DNA of 64,000 nt from JBJXFK01 sp046155505 (GTDB lineage: Bacteria > Planctomycetota > Phycisphaerae > UBA1845 > Fen-1342), in the NCBI GenBank assembly GCA_046155505.1, contig JBJXFK010000002.1, positions 1 to 64,000 on the forward strand. The letters run 5' to 3'. Shown in pieces: positions 7,702-15,458 of this stretch (positions within the stretch are counted from its first letter, which is position 1; every line of letters starts with the position of its first letter). The position numbers and the translations under genes were made by a program. The notes beneath the pieces are model-generated. The model saw nothing but the letters and a program-made list of their open reading frames with translations. It ran no database searches and was not told the origin of the DNA.

Positions 7702-9806
7702 GCGCGCTCTCCGCCACCGCAGCACATGCAGTTATCGCCAGCGGCGAACCGCCGGCGGCGTGGATCGCTTACGGGTTCTTTGCTCGCAAGCGGGTGATGC
7801 GGTTCTTTGAGGAACAGTATCGCGATGGCGGCGAGCAGTCTCAGCGGTCACAGTTTGCCAAGTGGTATCAGAAACTGCCCGACGATCAGAAGCGCACCGA
7901 CGCACGCGGCAACCGGGAAGTGCGCGGCGATGCGATCCTGCCGGGCGGTGAGCTGCTGTCGAGTTACCTGAACCCGACGCAGGTGATCGCTCTGCCGAGC
8001 GAGAGCTTGAAGCGCGGTGGTGACAAGCGGCGGGCGCGGGATATCGCGGCGGCAAACATACGACTGATCCACGCGCAACTATGCGACCTGCATCCGCACG
8101 TTAATCCAACCAGCACGCGCATGATTGAACTACTGCGAGCACGCTGCGGATCGCAAATGGATCAGTTCGGAATTGCCACAACTCAGCGACGATTGCGCAA
8201 GCTAGTATCTCTCCCGCCGGATCAGTCGATCGACGGGCGGTATCGCTCGGGGCGAAAGGCGGTCGGGATCGACGGCGAGATGCGCGCGTTTCTCGAAAAG
8301 ACCTATCTCGAAAAGCGATTGAACGTGGCGGAACTCTATGAGGCCATGTGCGCATTCGCGGCGGAGCGTCACGAGCGGCCGCCATTCTGCAAACGGACGC
8401 TGCTGCGCTGGGTGAAGAACCCGAAGAACATCGATCCGCACCTGGCGGTGCGGATGCGCCAAGGTCCCAAGGCGTTCGAAAACACCTGCGTGCCCTACAT
8501 CCTGCGCGACTACTCCAAGATCAGGCCGTTTGATATCTGGAGCTTCGACGGCACGACCGCGAACTTTCTGTGCAAGCGCATGACGAATCGCGGGATCAAG
8601 GCCGAGCGACCGACGCTGATCGCCATGATCGACATGGGCACGCGCGAGTGTGTCGCGGCCGTCCTATGCTGGGGCGAGACGTGGCACGCAACGCTCGGCA
8701 TGATCAAGCGGGCGCTGCTGACCTACGGCATTCCCGAAACGCTCTACTACGACAACGGCAGCGGATTCCTGAAAGCGTGCGGATCGGCTTGGGAAGAGCG
8801 CACCGCGACGATGACGCAGTCGCTGAGCATTCGCATCGTGAACAGCATTCCGGGCGCGCCGCGCGGGCGCGGGGCGATCGAGCGTTTCATGGGCACGCTG
8901 GGTGCCAAGTTCGCGAAATTGCAGCCGGGATTCACGGGCACGGGAACGCACGACAAGCCCGAGGGACTCGACGATCTGCGAACCAAAAACGCGGAGTTGC
9001 TCCCCACGATCGAGCAGGCGCAAGCCGCTTTGGACCGGTGGGTTGCCGAGGTTTACAACCGAACTCCGCATAGCGGGGACGGCATGCTCGGGAGATCGCC
9101 GGTCGAGGCGCGCGAGGCGCGCATGGGCGAGGTCGAGCATCGCATCGCTGATCCAAAGGTGATCGAGAATCTCACGTCGATTGTGATCGGTCCGAAGATG
9201 GTTCGGCAGAGCGGCATTCATCACGGCGGCGTTGTGTTTGGCAACAATTATCCGCCGGTGAATCGACTGATCAGGCAGCGCGTGTATCTGCGCATCGACG
9301 CGGAGCGAGCGGACTGCGTCACGCTGGTTCACGACAAGGACGGCGATCCGATCATCGACAGCGAAACGGGCGAGCCGGTCGTCGCGTTCGACCACTTGAG
9401 CAAAGGCGTCACGCACGAAGACCTGCGCACCGCGCAACGGACGATCGCAGCGCATCGCAAGCGCGTCCGCGAGGATGCGAGATCGCGCGGGCTGCGCGAC
9501 AAAACGGCAGTTGAAATCGCTCGCGAATACGCGGCGGCACGCGGCGATGCGCCCGCTCCGGTGCGCATTCCGGGCGTCGCGCGATCGTGGCGCGTCCGGT
9601 CGGACGCCGTGCGGATCGCGCGGCCCGACCTGGTCGAAGCGTCGCGGTCGATCGAGCAGCAGAAAACCCGGGGGGATGCGCGGCAGTTATCGCAGGCGAC
9701 GGGCACGGATGATCCGATCGCCAAGCTGATCGACGATTACATGGATGCGCCCGCGCCGCAGCCGGTCATGAGGACCGTCGCTGAGATGCTGGCGGATGAA
9801 TATTGA
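7698..9806 (+). CDS. Mu-type DDE transposase (TnpA/MuA-like, rve integrase core)
   Basis: 702 aa. The central catalytic core shows the retroviral-integrase acidic triad: D284 in WSFDGTTANF, D352 in LYYDNGSGF and E395 in RGAIERFMG. Other family marks are a basic N-terminal DNA-binding region (residues about 90-200), RPTLIAMIDMGTRECVA between the first two acids, and a beta-rich C-terminal part (about 460-560; RVYLRIDAERADCVTLV) like the Mu transposase C domain. The basic tail (RTIAAHRKRVREDARSRGLR) may contact the ATPase. The product should cut and join element ends in replicative or cut-and-paste transposition. ATG 7698 has GAGGA upstream. The ATPase gene follows directly. Confidence 0.9.
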   Translation: MSALSATAAHAVIASGEPPAAWIAYGFFARKRVMRFFEEQYRDGGEQSQRSQFAKWYQKLPDDQKRTDARGNREVRGDAILPGGELLSSYLNPTQVIALPSESLKRGGDKRRARDIAAANIRLIHAQLCDLHPHVNPTSTRMIELLRARCGSQMDQFGIATTQRRLRKLVSLPPDQSIDGRYRSGRKAVGIDGEMRAFLEKTYLEKRLNVAELYEAMCAFAAERHERPPFCKRTLLRWVKNPKNIDPHLAVRMRQGPKAFENTCVPYILRDYSKIRPFDIWSFDGTTANFLCKRMTNRGIKAERPTLIAMIDMGTRECVAAVLCWGETWHATLGMIKRALLTYGIPETLYYDNGSGFLKACGSAWEERTATMTQSLSIRIVNSIPGAPRGRGAIERFMGTLGAKFAKLQPGFTGTGTHDKPEGLDDLRTKNAELLPTIEQAQAALDRWVAEVYNRTPHSGDGMLGRSPVEAREARMGEVEHRIADPKVIENLTSIVIGPKMVRQSGIHHGGVVFGNNYPPVNRLIRQRVYLRIDAERADCVTLVHDKDGDPIIDSETGEPVVAFDHLSKGVTHEDLRTAQRTIAAHRKRVREDARSRGLRDKTAVEIAREYAAARGDAPAPVRIPGVARSWRVRSDAVRIARPDLVEASRSIEQQKTRGDARQLSQATGTDDPIAKLIDDYMDAPAPQPVMRTVAEMLADEY

Positions 9807-9816
9807 GGGGATCGAC

Positions 9817-10956
9817 GTGAGCAATGAGCGCGACGATTTCTTCGCAGACGCTGAGCAGGATGCTCGGCTACGAGAGGTATCACGGATGGTGCCGACACGC
9901 GGGCCGCTCAACGACCATATGCGGCGCGAGATTCGCGAAGCGCTGGTCGAGTTCATGCAGAAAACAGGGCTTACGCAGGGGGACGTGGCCAAGGCGGTCG
10001 GCTCCAACGCAACGCACCTGAGCAATCTGCTGGGCGGCGGCGGGGGCATGGCCGACGAGACGCGCGACCAGTTGTGGCGCGACGTGAATAACTGGCTGGA
10101 CCGCGAGAGTCGGGCACGTGAGGCCAAGCGCGGGCGGCAGATGGTCAACACGCGCGTCGCTGATGAGATGGTGAAGCTGTCGAACAAGCTGAGGGCGCGG
10201 CCCGACATGGCATTCGTCGAAGGGCCGGCGGGCGTGGGCAAGACGTTTTGCTCGCAGGAGATCGCCGTGCGGCACAACGCGGCGTATTGCTATGTTGATC
10301 CGGACTGCGCGTCACCGTCGCGCTTCCTGCGTGAGCTCTACAACTCGATTTCGCGGAAGCGGAAGGCCGGGCGGGTGGAACTGGCCGAGATCGTCGAGAA
10401 GCTGCGCATGCCGGAGCGCGTCGCGACGGTGAATCTGGTGATCATCGATCAGGCACACGAGCTCAATCTGCGGTCGCTCCGCATGTGCATGAGCCTCCAC
10501 GATCGGGCGCAATGCAGCATCATGTTCGTGGGGACAAGCGACCTGCGCAAGCCGTTCGACAAAGACCGCGATCCGCTCTACGGACAGCTCTCTTCACGGG
10601 TCGGGTTCGAACTGAACCTGAGCGAGTATCTGTCGCGGGACGGCACGGCACCGCCGGACAGCGGCCAAGAGTTTTTGTTTACGGCGGCGGACATCGCGGC
10701 ACTCTTCGACAGCAACAAAATCAAGCTGCATCGCGACGCGATCGAGATGCTGGTGCAACTCGCGAACTACGCAGGTAAGTCGCTGCGGAGCGTGATGCGC
10801 GTGGCGTATCACGCCGAGCAAATGGCGCGGGCGAGGGGGGCGGTGAGCATCACGGCGGAGTTTGTGGAGGCGGCGATGCGTCGGTGCAGGGAACTGCCGC
10901 GGCGGTCGCAGCCGGCGGCAGTTTACGCAGAGCAGCGGCGGGCGAAGGCGGGATAA
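9817..10956 (+). CDS. MuB/TniB-like AAA+ ATPase, transposition target-selection protein
   Basis: 379 aa. The N-terminal ~100 residues include a helix-turn-helix (LVEFMQKTGLTQGDVAKAVG, SNATHLSNLLGGG), as in MuB. The AAA+ core follows: Walker A GPAGVGKT at residues 136-143, Walker B LVIIDQAHE with D211/E215, and sensor-1-like IMFVGTSDLRK. A helical lid lies at about 300-350. The protein should bind target DNA, activate the transposase and give target immunity. A second ATG at 9796 overlaps the transposase stop, but GTG 9817 has GAGGGG 6 nt upstream and is preferred. The A-B gene order is that of Mu-like elements. Confidence 0.88.
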   Translation: MSNERDDFFADAEQDARLREVSRMVPTRGPLNDHMRREIREALVEFMQKTGLTQGDVAKAVGSNATHLSNLLGGGGGMADETRDQLWRDVNNWLDRESRAREAKRGRQMVNTRVADEMVKLSNKLRARPDMAFVEGPAGVGKTFCSQEIAVRHNAAYCYVDPDCASPSRFLRELYNSISRKRKAGRVELAEIVEKLRMPERVATVNLVIIDQAHELNLRSLRMCMSLHDRAQCSIMFVGTSDLRKPFDKDRDPLYGQLSSRVGFELNLSEYLSRDGTAPPDSGQEFLFTAADIAALFDSNKIKLHRDAIEMLVQLANYAGKSLRSVMRVAYHAEQMARARGAVSITAEFVEAAMRRCRELPRRSQPAAVYAEQRRAKAG

Positions 10957-10986
10957 CGGACGGGCGGTCGAACGGAGTCGACGAGC

Positions 10987-11568
10987 ATGGGCGCGGTCAA
11001 TCAGACAATTCGGTTTCCTATCGAGGAGCGCTTGGACGCGCTGGAAATGGCACTGCGCGGGCAAGAGCTCGCGTGGTGGGATCAAGCGGCAGACGCAAAG
11101 GACCCGCGTTCGCGGAATGCGCGGGAGCAACTCGAAATGTATCTCGGCATGACGCCCGAGGAAGTAGCGACGCGGGCCGAATCTCACGCACGACGCAAAC
11201 GAATCGACAACGAAACTTCCCCCCAGCGCGGGAGCGCCCCCCGGGTGCTGCGCTCCCGCGCACACGCCGAGCCTTTAAGTTGGCGCGCGGCGGACGACGG
11301 GGCCGTGCTCGGGCGGACGAGGGGGCCGTGCTCGGGTGGACGACGGGGTCTTGCTCGGGTGGACGAGGGGGCCGTGCTCGGGTGGACGAGGGCCGGATTC
11401 AACCGGCGGGCTGTAATCGCGAAATTCCCCCCTTCCGGGGGATGGCGCTGGGCAGGGATGCTCGGCCCGAGTCGGGCGGTTCCCGGCGTACATGGAGGTC
11501 GTCGGACGGTTCGGTTGGCCGATACCCGGCGGCGGCGCGGTTCGCGCCGCGTCGCCGCCGAGGTTTGA
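10987..11568 (+). CDS. Hypothetical protein with real-looking N-terminus and repeat-derived C-terminus
   Basis: 193 aa if read through. The first ~75 residues look like a genuine helical protein (IEERLDALEMALRGQELAWW, NAREQLEMYLGMTPEEVATR). From about 11220 onward the frame crosses a 12-bp-stem hairpin (11226-11261) and a 23-bp tandem repeat (11289-11392), then low-complexity Arg/Gly sequence. Because 23 is not a multiple of 3, successive repeat units are read in different frames, so the tail is unlikely to be conserved. The original gene may have been shorter and have lost its stop to the repeat insertion. No family is recognised. Confidence 0.45.
   Translation: MGAVNQTIRFPIEERLDALEMALRGQELAWWDQAADAKDPRSRNAREQLEMYLGMTPEEVATRAESHARRKRIDNETSPQRGSAPRVLRSRAHAEPLSWRAADDGAVLGRTRGPCSGGRRGLARVDEGAVLGWTRAGFNRRAVIAKFPPSGGWRWAGMLGPSRAVPGVHGGRRTVRLADTRRRRGSRRVAAEV
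11226..11261. repeat. Perfect 12-bp-stem hairpin
   Basis: GCGCGGGAGCGC (11226-11237) pairs with GCGCTCCCGCGC (11250-11261) around a 12-nt loop. There is no U-tract. It lies just before the 23-bp repeat array and may be part of the same insertion. Confidence 0.6.
11289..11392. repeat. 23-bp tandem repeat, about 4.5 units
   Basis: Units begin at 11289, 11312, 11335, 11358 and 11381 (partial). Each has the form GGYGGACGASGGGG followed by the 9-mer YCKTGCTCG (typically CCGTGCTCG). Units 2 and 4 differ at one position. The array lies inside the open frame 10987-11568 and disturbs it. Confidence 0.85.
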
Positions 11569-11609
11569 CGCTTTGAACCGGATTCGAGGGACGATCGAAG
11601 GGGCCGCAA

Positions 11610-12023
11610 ATGGCGTTTGAACTGGTCAAGCCGGGCAAGTTGCGCCCGATGTCGGGACTCGGCGAAGGCGAAGTGAGCGTGCAGCGCGTCGGCACGGTGA
11701 CGATGCGGCCGAGCGACCTGGCGGAAGTCGGCATCACCGATCGCGTGGCGGTGCTCGCCGATCAAGAAAACCTGCGCATCGCATTTCGCAGGCCGGGGGA
11801 CGGCGAAGAGTCTTTCGCGGTGCGCGTACCGCGGCACAAGAAACCGGAGCGGGCGCAGTTCAACATTATGCCCGCGTTGCGGACGATCGGCGTTGACCCG
11901 GCGGGCGTGGCCGGTCGCTACGAGCTGACGACGAAAGACAATCTGCTGATTCTCACGCTGACCGATGCGTCGTCGAAGGAAAAGAAACTGAAGCCGCCGG
12001 AATTGGCGGGCGCGAAGAAATGA
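11610..12023 (+). CDS. Hypothetical protein of the Mu-like element
   Basis: 137 aa, mostly beta-strand-like (VSVQRVGTVTMRPSDLAEVG, RVAVLADQENLRIAFRRP) with a Lys-rich C-terminus. The repeated 'RVAVL..ENLRIAF' and 'ELTTKDNLLILTL' strands suggest a small all-beta domain. I do not recognise a family. The stop overlaps the ATG at 12020 of a possible longer form of the next gene. Confidence 0.6.
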   Translation: MAFELVKPGKLRPMSGLGEGEVSVQRVGTVTMRPSDLAEVGITDRVAVLADQENLRIAFRRPGDGEESFAVRVPRHKKPERAQFNIMPALRTIGVDPAGVAGRYELTTKDNLLILTLTDASSKEKKLKPPELAGAKK

Positions 12024-12115
12024 AGCGGGCGAGCGCGTGGCTCGCCCCGGAAACAAGGCGTCCGCCGCAGGTGAATCAGACCTACGACGGACTGGCAAAC
12101 TCTGAAGGGTTCATC

Positions 12116-13027
12116 ATGACGGAATCGACTTCGAAAATCAATCCCGAAGTGGACATGAGCGACGAGGCCTTGCGGCAGCGCGGGGCGGATCATGCGGCCT
12201 TGCTCGCCGAGGCCAAGGCGCGAACGCGGCCGTATTACACGGCGGCGGCGGTGAGCGATGCGGAGCTGGCGGCGATGGAACAAATCGAGACGCTTCAAGC
12301 CGCGCTGCTCACGATCCGCACCAAAGTCGTCGGGTCGATCGCGGACGCGGCCAGCGTGCGCGGGCAAGTGGTCAACGTCCGCAAGAGTTTCAGTAACTGG
12401 CGCGAACTTGTCGTCGCGCCCGAATTGCTTGCGGCCGAGGCGGCGTGCGCGCGGATCGAATCGGCACTGACCGAGACCGATGATGCGCTCTTCGCGATGA
12501 TCGAAGAGCAGCAAAGCCGCAATTGCGACGGCGTGCCCTACGGTGCCTGGCTGGAACTTGCGCCCGAGACGTGGGCCATGCTGTTCAAGTTTGCAGCGAC
12601 GGAACCGAGGGGGACGGGTTGCACGCCTCCGCACGTGATCCAGCTTCTCCTGTCGCACGTGCTCGATCGACCCGACGCAGCGGAGATCGCACGCGCGGCA
12701 TTCGCTCCGGTGTTTCAGGGGGCGAACCGGATGACGCGGCAGGAAGTCGCGGACGCTGTCGTGGCAAGCATCGCGGGCGGCGAGTCGGTCGATGCGTCCG
12801 ACGCGGATGATGACGACGGCGACGACAACGAGCAGATGCGTATCGAGGTGCAGATTGCCGAGCCGATGCGCGAGGGCGGCGAAATCGGCAACATCACCAT
12901 GTCGCGTGAAATCCTGATCCGGGCGGCGGATCGCAAGGCGATCGAAGTGGAGCTTCAGAAAGTCGCGGGTCGTTACGCGCGGCGCTGGGCGGAGTCGTTG
13001 CCGGCGGCGGAAGTCGACGCGGCGTGA
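12116..13027 (+). CDS. Hypothetical helical protein of the Mu-like element
   Basis: 303 aa from ATG 12116, which has GAAGGG 7 nt upstream. A longer form from ATG 12020 overlaps the previous stop by ATGA but adds 32 residues that do not look structured. The N-terminal half is helical and Ala-rich (ELAAMEQIETLQAALLTIRT, ELLAAEAACARIESALTETD). An acidic linker (ASDADDDDGDDNEQ, residues about 232-245) precedes a mixed alpha/beta tail. The family is not recognised. Position directly after the transposition genes is where Mu keeps its semi-essential early genes. Confidence 0.6.
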   Translation: MTESTSKINPEVDMSDEALRQRGADHAALLAEAKARTRPYYTAAAVSDAELAAMEQIETLQAALLTIRTKVVGSIADAASVRGQVVNVRKSFSNWRELVVAPELLAAEAACARIESALTETDDALFAMIEEQQSRNCDGVPYGAWLELAPETWAMLFKFAATEPRGTGCTPPHVIQLLLSHVLDRPDAAEIARAAFAPVFQGANRMTRQEVADAVVASIAGGESVDASDADDDDGDDNEQMRIEVQIAEPMREGGEIGNITMSREILIRAADRKAIEVELQKVAGRYARRWAESLPAAEVDAA

Positions 13028-13108
13028 GTTGGCGCGGCGGCGTGTGTCGCCGCGCGAGTGTGGGCAAGCCGGGCGAAGGATCGCTCGGCGGCGAAAGGCA
13101 AGGATGCG

Positions 13109-13387
13109 ATGAATCTATTCCCGAGATTGTGGCAGTGCCCGAAAGACCAGTTCTATCAGGGGCCGCTTGACCAGGTGACGGTCACGCTGCCGCGCGAGCT
13201 GCGCGAAGCGGCTGAACGGTTGGCGGCGACCGGGAAGGTCACTGTCAATGAACCTCTCGCGGCTGCTGTTGAAGAGTTTCTGATCGCGCAGGGCTTCTGG
13301 GGTAGTCCCGCCGATCAGGAAGTCGTCAACCAGAGATACAGAGAACGCAAGGCGGCGTGGCAGTCGCGCGAGCAGGGACAGCCGTAG
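13109..13387 (+). CDS. Hypothetical small protein of the Mu-like element
   Basis: 92 aa from ATG 13109 (AAGGA about 8 nt upstream); an in-frame upstream start at 13058 adds unstructured residues. It contains an amphipathic helix pair (RELREAAERLAATGKVTVNE, PLAAAVEEFLIAQGFW) and a polar tail (RYRERKAAWQSREQGQ). It could be a ribbon-helix-helix-like or structural adaptor protein; the function is unknown. Confidence 0.5.
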   Translation: MNLFPRLWQCPKDQFYQGPLDQVTVTLPRELREAAERLAATGKVTVNEPLAAAVEEFLIAQGFWGSPADQEVVNQRYRERKAAWQSREQGQP

Positions 13388-13443
13388 CCGCCGAGTGGGG
13401 CGGGTCGTATCCAAGCGAAATGGGCAACAGGAGGCGCAATCGC

Positions 13444-13971
13444 ATGATGTTTTTTCCGGGGTCGGCAGAATCATATCTCCAGTTGGAGAACATCGGCGAC
13501 GTCACAACCAACGTGACGGCAAACGTGGACGGCACCATGCTTGACCGGTTGGAAGCGGTGCAGCAGGGGCTATCGCGCGGCAAAGCGTTCTGGTTGCGCA
13601 AGACGCTGGTATCGAGCGCGATTACGCAAGCGGGCGTGGACGTGACCGGGCTGGCGTCCGACGAGATCGCGGTCGAAGACGTGGTGATCCGGAGCGATGC
13701 GACCGGGCTGGCCGGGATGACCAATTTCACGCTGACGACCGACAACGCGAAAGGCGCGGCGACTTTCTTCTCGACAGCCGCGAGCGGATTAAACGGCAAC
13801 AAAACCGTTGATCTGGCGGGCGCTTCGGTGACGAAGCACAAGACGGTACTCGAATCGGGCCGCAAGGTGATCGCGAAGGCGACGGCGGCGGACGGGACCG
13901 GCAGCGGCACGATTGAAGTCGCGTTGCTTTGCCGGCGGGTTTCGATGGGAGCGACTCTCGCAGCGGCTTAG
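13444..13971 (+). CDS. Hypothetical beta-rich protein, possible structural protein
   Basis: 175 aa from the ATG at 13444, chosen because AGGAGG lies about 9 nt upstream. The sequence is Thr/Val/Gly/Ala-rich with alternating strands (IGDVTTNVTANVDGTMLDRL, TNFTLTTDNAKGAATFF, GTIEVALLCRRV), the composition of small virion or tail-tube proteins. No family match is recognised. If the downstream 443-aa gene is a tape-measure protein, this would lie where a tail tube protein is expected; that is inference. Confidence 0.55.
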   Translation: MMFFPGSAESYLQLENIGDVTTNVTANVDGTMLDRLEAVQQGLSRGKAFWLRKTLVSSAITQAGVDVTGLASDEIAVEDVVIRSDATGLAGMTNFTLTTDNAKGAATFFSTAASGLNGNKTVDLAGASVTKHKTVLESGRKVIAKATAADGTGSGTIEVALLCRRVSMGATLAAA

Positions 13972-14035
13972 CGGCGGGCGCGCATTTACGTAGGCAATCG
14001 AGCGGCGCGGGTGCGCCAGAAGCGGGAGGCAGGTT

Positions 14036-14518
14036 ATGGCGATTGGAGTATCTCATATCGTGGCGATGACGGCGCTGCGGCGCGGCTTCGATGCGATGCC
14101 GAAGGACACCGATTCGATGCTCAAGCTGGGCGAGACAGCCGGCGAAATGACGCCGTCATGGCGAGAGATTGTGAAGGCGATCGTCGCATCACCGGATTTC
14201 TTCGTGGCGGTCGGCAAGGCCGCGCAGCTCGCGAAGGACGGCGCGTCCGAACAGGACATCGTCGCTCAGTTGCCGCAACTGTTTACGCAGGCGGCGATGG
14301 ACAAGGTGGAGGCGACGGTCGCGAGTCAGGAGCGGCGGCTCGGCGGATCGGATTCGGGCGGTCGAAAGTACGTGCCCGACTTGGCTGCGATGCAGCGCGA
14401 CCGAAGCGGCAACGGCAGCGCGAGCGTGCTGAGTCGCGAGCCGGCGACGGCGACGGCGGGCCGCAAGTACGTGCCCGACTTCGCGGCGGCGCTTCGGGCC
14501 AAAGCGGCGCGGGCGTGA
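14036..14518 (+). CDS. Hypothetical protein with duplicated GRKYVPD motif
   Basis: 160 aa with GGGAGG 5-6 nt before the ATG. Residues 1-100 are helical (DSMLKLGETAGEMTPSWREI, AAQLAKDGASEQDIVAQL). The C-terminal third carries two copies of a short motif, GRKYVPDLAA (about residue 108) and GRKYVPDFAA (about residue 142), separated by a Ser/Arg/Ala linker. Such repeats often act as peptide docking motifs. The family is unknown. The frame is preferred over an overlapping Arg/Gly-rich frame (14011-14532) because of its Shine-Dalgarno sequence and its composition. Confidence 0.6.
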   Translation: MAIGVSHIVAMTALRRGFDAMPKDTDSMLKLGETAGEMTPSWREIVKAIVASPDFFVAVGKAAQLAKDGASEQDIVAQLPQLFTQAAMDKVEATVASQERRLGGSDSGGRKYVPDLAAMQRDRSGNGSASVLSREPATATAGRKYVPDFAAALRAKAARA

Positions 14519-14561
14519 ACGTAGCGGCTTGAACCAAACGGGAAAACCAATGAGGAGAGCG

Positions 14562-15281
14562 ATGATGGTAAAGCGAGTGGCGACGAGCGTGCTGATCGAG
14601 AAGGGGCTGGTCGATATCTGTTTCGTGGATACGGACGCGATGCGGTACCTGCCGCGTCCCTTGATCCAAGAACTCCGCAAGGCCAGCGAGCGGCTTGTGC
14701 GGAGCGGCAGCAGCCGGACGGTGCATAAGAGCGGGATGATGGCCGACGTGATCGAGGCGGGGTTGCGATCGCTCGGGATGCTGAGCGACGAATTCGAGCG
14801 CGGCATTGCGGCGGAAGTCGCACAGTCGGCGCGGACGCTGCGCGAAACGAATCGCCAGACAAGACAGCGCCAGCGGGCCGAGGAACGCGAGCGGGCACGT
14901 GCGGAGCGTGACGCGCAGGCCGAGCGGGCCGAGCGTGAACGGCTTGAAGCGGAAGCGCAGGAGCGCGAGGCGGCCGAAGCATCGAAGCGCGCGGCGGCCG
15001 AGGAGGCAGTCCGCGAATCCCAGCGAGCAGCGATCGAAGCCGCCGCGGCTGAAGGTGAAGCGTTCCTGGCGGCGGTGGGCGGCGATCCGACCGCGATCGA
15101 TGCGCTGCTGCAACCGACAGACGATGCCGACACCGATGACTCGGCGGACGCGGATGACGTGGATGACGATGACGCCGGCGATGAAAGCGGCGTGGCGGAT
15201 GATGGCGACGATGACGCCGATGACAGCGCCATCGATGGCGATGCCGAGCCGGTCGGCGCGGCCGAGTCCGAAGATCGGTGA
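14562..15281 (+). CDS. Hypothetical coiled-coil protein with acidic tail
   Basis: 239 aa from ATG 14562, with GAGGAG 5 nt upstream. Residues 1-95 form a compact domain (VKRVATSVLIEKGLVDICF, PLIQELRKASERLVRS). About 96-180 is a long charged coiled coil rich in RA/ER/EA (RQRAEERERARAERDAQAER). The last 60 residues are nearly all Asp/Ala/Gly/Glu. It could be a scaffold or tail-assembly factor. The acidic tail and coiled coil are visible; any role is inference. Confidence 0.6.
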   Translation: MMVKRVATSVLIEKGLVDICFVDTDAMRYLPRPLIQELRKASERLVRSGSSRTVHKSGMMADVIEAGLRSLGMLSDEFERGIAAEVAQSARTLRETNRQTRQRQRAEERERARAERDAQAERAERERLEAEAQEREAAEASKRAAAEEAVRESQRAAIEAAAAEGEAFLAAVGGDPTAIDALLQPTDDADTDDSADADDVDDDDAGDESGVADDGDDDADDSAIDGDAEPVGAAESEDR

Positions 15282-15346
15282 GCGAGTTCGCGGGCGGTGA
15301 CAGCGCCCGCGCTTTGGTTTTTCGGCGTGACTGAGGAGCGCGAACG

Positions 15347-15457
15347 ATGGCCAAGAATGTCGAACTACTGAGGCGCAAGCTCGACCCTTCCGATGTTGAG
15401 GCCAAGCCGCGACACGCGCCGAGTAGCGGTTTGGTGGACAAGAACGCGGGGAAATGA
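15347..15457 (+). CDS. 36-aa small ORF coupled to the next gene
   Basis: The sequence starts MAKNVELLRRKLDPSDVEAK and ends with HAPSSGLVDKNAGK. GAGGAG lies 8 nt before the ATG, one of the best Shine-Dalgarno sequences in the operon. The stop at 15455-15457 is one base before the GTG start of the following gene. The peptide may be functional or may serve to load ribosomes for the downstream gene. Confidence 0.55.
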   Translation: MAKNVELLRRKLDPSDVEAKPRHAPSSGLVDKNAGK

Positions 15458-15458
15458 C

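Noticed and set aside
11289..11392. Possible CRISPR-like array or transposase-binding array
   Set aside because: The 23-bp units are directly abutting with no spacers, so it is not CRISPR. A binding role is left as a question, not a feature.
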